NCBI GenBank assembly: GCA_914767715.1
Contig: OU612075.1
Location: forward strand, 1,920,001 to 1,984,000
Source: Membranipora membranacea
Lineage: Eukaryota > Bryozoa > Gymnolaemata > Cheilostomatida > Membraniporidae
Length of the DNA: 64,000 nt
Direction: 5' to 3'
A program made the translations under genes and the position numbers. This document shows, in pieces, positions 60,001 to 64,000 of the stretch; position 1 is the first letter of the stretch, and each line of letters opens with the position of its first letter. A model generated the notes under the pieces. It was not told the DNA's origin. It ran no database searches and saw only the letters and a program-made list of their open reading frames with translations.

Positions 60001-63000
60001 ACTGTAAAAATGTAGAAGATGGAAATGATTTCAGTTACAGCGTTTTGATGATTCAGGTCAAACTAGCGAGAGAGCTTACAGATCTGCCCACGTTGATGAT
60101 GTAAGTTGTATACCATTATAATCGATTGATAGACAATGTTTAATGGAATGCTACTACCAGCAACACAGGCAGAGGTCAAGAACTAATGCTGCATCGTAAT
60201 TACTAACTGGTGGAAACAAAGCCGACACAAATTTGTAGCCTCAAATCTAATATGGGGAAGCCCTTCCTGGCGCAATCAAGTTCACTGACAAGTTGCCAAT
60301 CCAGGAACAGTAGGCTATAAACTTTTACTACGCCTCAACAGCTAAACCATAGCTATACCCTAACCTCTGTACATTAAACGATGTGGCTTTTCTGAATGCT
60401 TACAGCTTAGCTCTTCAAGCAAGTTTGTAAAATAATGTAGTGTTACTGCTACTGGTGGCAATTATAGTTCTTCTGGCGGTAGAAGGTCAAATATTAGATG
60501 GTTCAAGATGGGTGTTCCATTGTCGCTTAGTCCTCCTTTTTGACATCAGGTTTGTATCATTATACTGGTGGTGGTCTTCATATAAACTGGGGGTTCTTAC
60601 ATAAATATATGTATATGTTTTGTCCAGTTGTATGAGATGTTAATTTGACTACAAACGAAGCTGCCGCATAGTAGAGAGTCAATTTTTTGCTTTGGCACAC
60701 TTCCTCTCCCTACCTTGGCTGCTACTTGAGAGTTACACCCTTGATACCCACAGAAAAACACTCCAACCTAGGTCTTTCTCCAGTTGAGTCAAAATCAACA
60801 AAAAAGGACATTTTTTAAGGCGTTACTATTATCTTAACTTGACTATATCGCCACAACAGTTTCACATCAGTAAGGCTACTACAAAGATAACAAACCCCTG
60901 CGTTGTCTGTATCCGGTTTGATTACAAGCTGCGTTACACAAACTCCACCTGGACCACTGAGAGTACATTACAAGGTTACTGGAAGGTCGTCGTGTTATAT
61001 GAGGGTAAGCATCAACTCCCAAATGCTTACCAACCTGAAACAAAACAACCAAACAGCTCTTACCAAGACCAAGTGAACCTTTATCTTTACCAAATAGCTT
61101 AGTGCAAATTGGCACCCAAAACATCCCAGATGATTATCCAATAGCTCCTATCAACATATCAGAGTTCCAATTCTTGCTGATCTCACGGTAAGGGCGTGCA
61201 TTTATTGGTTGATATCTAGCTTTGAATAGCAATGTGTCCAAGCATTAGATTATCTTTCGATTGAAGAGCAAAATTTATTTTGATTATTAGTAGCGGATAA
61301 ATGGTCTGCTTCTATATTGTAAACCAGCTTTTGGTTCCTGAGCCATATGCCTGCACAGAATATGCTCCTTTACACCACCAGAAAGACACCATATGATAGT
61401 ACATGCATCATATGTGTGGCAATGCTCACCTTTTTGACGCTTGGAGGTTTAAGCTCGATATCCAGATTATACACCAGTGTGAATCTATCAGACATCGTCA
61501 CTTTAGTTTTCACCAAACCATCAGCAAGTTTGTCTTGAGCATCTAAAAACAGATACAAGCCTTGCATTATGAGTAAACTGTGACCAGTAAATACTAAAAT
61601 AGAGTTTGGAACACAAAAGCACAATATGTGGTTATGGATTTGTATTACCTAAGTCGGAATAAGGTGGCAATATCGGGAATGCCTGCTACAATTTGCAGCA
61701 CAAAAATTCAGCTCCAAATATATGATATTGATTGTTGATCCAGTGCCTAGGTCAGTGTGATTATGCACCATCATGAGAGCCATAAGAATGGTGCCACTTT
61801 TATTTCATTGTTAATATATTTGTGTGGATAGTGCTATTATAGATAGCTAGTAGAGCAATCTTCTTATATATGAGTCCAGCGAAAACCTGAAGCAAGGCTT
61901 GGCATTAAAGAGTTGCAATGCATGGCAAAAAAGGGCTTAGCATATCATCTTAATGAGATCATTTTGTACCGACCTTGACATTTAGATGAGCCTGGCTGTT
62001 CCCAGCAGTTTTTGCGAGCCTCTCCCTCCAGCTCACTTACTTTTGTATGTCTCTGACAGAAATAATGTCCTGCAATGTGATAACACTTTCTCATAACTGT
62101 GATATAAGTGATATAATCGACGTGTTAATACCGCTAACACATTAATTAACACATCAAAACTGATGTTATTTAATTTGACATCAAACTGAATTGATGTGTT
62201 AATAACTTTTATTAGTTCATTAATGATTTACAATGAATCTACCCGTGATCAATGAATTGACAACTCCAGGCGATCCCACAAAAATTATTACATGAAAGTT
62301 TTCAGGATATGTTGTGTACTTGAGGTGATATAAACAAGACAGGACTCACCAACAAATGTGAAAATGTCTGAAAAGTCAGGGAATTTTGTGGACCAGGAAA
62401 ATCTCTAGCTTATGATCATGCACTATTGTCCCAATATCCCATATCATTATATTATCGTCCTGCTATTATGCCGCAATCACTATATTATTGTTGTCCTGCT
62501 ATCGTTCCAATATCTTTTGATTATCGCCCTGTTATCCAGCCAATATGGTTATATTATAATCCTACCCAACCCGTACTCGTTTTCGCCCACCCATTTCATC
62601 CCTACTACTATACTGTCACACTATCATACTTAATACCACCATACCGACCTTCATCACCCGGCTGTACAGCTTTGATGATAAGTTCATGATTATCTCCCAC
62701 GTATACTCTGTTAAGAGTTGTGTCCTCATGTAAATCAATATCTACTTGCTCAGCATGTATCTGCGATGATGAAATGGTCAAATATTGTTTATAAATTTCG
62801 AAAATCAATCTGATTTTTATTGCATTGAATTTGATAACAGGCTGTTACAAATATGATCAACAGGAAGTAAGTTGAGTGTGTCTATTCATCTGGCTCACCA
62901 AAACTCTTGAGTGATCAACAAAATTCTTAGAGATTGAGAACAAAAATCAACAAAATTTTCCTGACTAGGCTTAGCCATTGACACTAACAACGTTTCGGAT

Positions 63001-63864
63001 GGGCAGCGATAAAAGTCCAAAAACTATGAGTGCAGGTTAAGGTGTTTTCTGATGATACAGCCAAAGCCAAATCTCAACAGTTTAGGTCTCTAGACTGACG
63101 GAATGTGGATGAACACTGAAACAAAATATCTCACAAATTCAGTGTGGAAATCCCTCTGAATGTTTGTCCGAGCTGCCCTAGCTCGTGACAGCTTCCACCA
63201 TTTAACACCGCTATCCTTCTCGGTAGACTTAAGACACACAGCACAGCCTAAGATAACAGTGTCGCCTTTATCACTGAAAATGGAGAGTCTTTGTTTAGCT
63301 CTTCGTCCAAGAGCTGGAAATCAAAGATTAGTATTCAGTATGCCTATCAGGCTATAGTGCTGTCACCAAAGCACAAGAGGAATAGGTAAACTATTGAAAA
63401 TTGCTCTCTAGGTTTAAAGGGGCCTGTATGGCCAATCATACTCGCTGTGGAGTCTGGGAACTTGAAACAACCTTGAACTAGACCTTCCCGCTATGTATCC
63501 TCAGGCACTATGCATTCTCAAAGTACCACTGCGTGGCACAGTATTGCAGGTAGTGGCATGGTCCCTTTTAAAAGCTGGAATACCCCCGTCCCTATATAAG
63601 CTCTTCATAATACTCCTGGGTTCAGTAACTAAAGACTCTCTTTTCTCAATCAACTAATCATCTAAGTTCTCCGAAAGAGAGAGAATACCCAGGTTTAAAT
63701 TTGAGAATTTTTTTTTTCAGCGGCAAGATAAACAAACATCTCCTACATACAGTTGATGAGGTGCTCAAGCTGACTTTCACACACATCATAGTTTAGTCTG
63801 CTGCCGGCGTCAGCGTCAGCGTCAATCCAGTTCTGTCGGATAATCTCCCTCTTAGACTGAGTAC
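54085..63864 (-). CDS. Gene C: FAM187-like two-Ig single-pass membrane protein (3' part, 11 exons, 505 aa visible)
   Basis: Exons in transcript order: 63864-63751, 63313-63135, 62760-62649, 62069-61974, 61542-61430, 60956-60896, 59830-59633, 59191-59014, 56997-56855, 56144-55993, 54258-54085 (stop). All phases match. Counting from the first visible codon: Ig1 has C61, WW76-77 and DEGHYFC at 133-139; a WSRWSLC segment starts at 205 with CxxxC and RRGGKC, like a thrombospondin-type turn; Ig2 has RCPG (C330), TWF (W342) and FACW (C385); a transmembrane helix lies near 412-434, followed by a basic stop-transfer run and a 70-residue acidic, Ser-rich tail. The order Ig, WxxWxxC block, CPG...CW Ig, TM is that of the FAM187 family, type I membrane proteins of unknown function. 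The first exon(s), including the signal peptide, lie beyond the right edge. Donors after 62649 and 61974 are both G-GTCGGT, a weaker site. FAM187A versus B cannot be decided. Confidence 0.75.
54520..54605 (+). repeat. 28-bp tandem repeat, three copies (intron of gene C)
   Basis: ATGACCTAGTTATTATATGA starts at 54520, 54548 and 54576; the copies are identical. Confidence 0.9.
54914..55170 (+). mobile_element. hAT-like MITE, copy 12 (intron of gene C)
   Basis: CAGGGCCGTAGTTTAGATAA to AGAACCACAGGCCTG. CTTGG before and CTTGT after: four of five bases match. Confidence 0.8.
55251..55393 (-). mobile_element. hAT-like MITE, copy 13, truncated
   Basis: CAGGACCGTAGTTCTAGAGG start, then the usual TATTATAATTGAGTAATCCA block. 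The other end is missing. Confidence 0.65.
55680..55945 (+). repeat. Dispersed repeat, copy of 5640-5875
   Basis: Same blocks in the same order as at 5640. A frame of 93 codons over it is a chance frame. Confidence 0.6.
58242..58629. mobile_element. MITE with TAA target duplication (Harbinger-like)
   Basis: Ends AGCCACTTTTACATTAGGCC and, inverted, AGCTGTGTTTACATTAGGCC, each followed by GTCT. TAA flanks both sides (58239-58241, 58630-58632). The interior is full of CAGTCT/AGACTG words. Intron of gene C. Confidence 0.7.
58794..58942. mobile_element. Short MITE with 17-bp perfect terminal inverted repeats
   Basis: AATCAGTGGTAGGGATT at 58794-58810 is exactly complemented at 58926-58942. No clear target duplication. 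Intron of gene C. Confidence 0.6.
62430..62570 (+). repeat. Degenerate minisatellite in an intron of gene C
   Basis: Three to four imperfect units of about 45 bp with TATATTATYGTCCTGCTAT-like cores. The plus-strand frame over them (YYRPAI-type repeats) is a by-product of the repeat. Confidence 0.5.
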
Positions 63865-64000
63865 CTGGTAAAATAAGGATATTATATTAACTTGAGGAAA
63901 AATGAATGGTACATTAGAAAGCTGAAACGCAACGAAAAACTTGAGCAGATTTAAATAAATAAATATTCCATATATTACTGGGTGAAACATGACATACTAG

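Noticed and set aside
60896-61009. Acceptor CTTCCAG at 60976 for the WSRW exon of gene C
   Set aside because: Its phase does not match the preceding exon. The acceptor CTCTCAG just before TGG at 60956 does.
62412-62689. Tyr/Pro-rich plus-strand frames
   Set aside because: They translate a degenerate minisatellite in an intron of gene C; the second frame also overlaps a real exon on the other strand.

Overview
This window is animal nuclear DNA, almost certainly from an invertebrate metazoan. It is AT-rich, with seven- to eleven-exon genes, GT-AG introns of about 0.3 to 2.3 kb (longer before coding exon 1), tRNA-derived SINEs and many short inverted-repeat transposons. I cannot name the phylum from the sequence. 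Nearly all long open frames here are chance frames; the real coding signal is in short exons joined by phase-consistent splice sites.

Three genes can be built. Gene A (+, coding 14002-22100, 474 aa) and gene B (+, coding 46017-53389, 421 aa) are tandem paralogues. Each has seven coding exons with identical intron phases (0,0,2,0,0,2) and an equal 237-nt first coding exon. Both encode an N-terminal helical domain I do not recognise, a DLS motif of the kind that binds the corepressor CtBP, three or four C2H2 zinc fingers and a conserved C-terminal GLDLTM(V/I)NKT motif. They look like DNA-binding transcriptional regulators, perhaps repressors. Each also has, about 9 kb upstream of its first coding exon, the same 18-bp GC-box element followed by a TATA box and a candidate non-coding first exon. 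The two copies therefore probably kept their promoters as well as their coding exons.

Gene C (-, 54085 to beyond 63864, 5' end off the window) lies tail-to-tail with gene B. Its eleven visible exons join without a frame break into 505 residues: an Ig domain, a WxxW/C-rich segment, a second Ig domain ending in CW, one transmembrane helix and a short acidic tail. This is the layout of the FAM187 family of type I membrane proteins.

The rest is repeat-rich. 1-5000 holds one transposon copy, a three-copy 195-bp tandem repeat and otherwise nothing I can read. 9538-11913 is a decayed LTR retrotransposon with a gag zinc knuckle. 22.8-36.7 kb, between genes A and B, has no gene I can support; it holds an 824-bp tandem duplication with conserved TATA boxes, SINEs and tiny palindromic insertions. 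42.4-45.5 kb is packed with one short hAT-like element family (TIR CAGGSCCGTAGT, 5-bp target duplications). Other mobile families include a hairpin MITE with 9-bp target duplications, a TAA-flanked MITE, and palindromic insertions of only 28-46 bp flanked by 7-9-bp direct repeats.

The points most worth a second look are the paralogous zinc-finger pair with its novel N-terminal domain, a possible mutually exclusive exon in gene A with two decayed copies nearby, the micro-palindromic insertions, and simple repeats sitting directly at splice sites of genes A and B.
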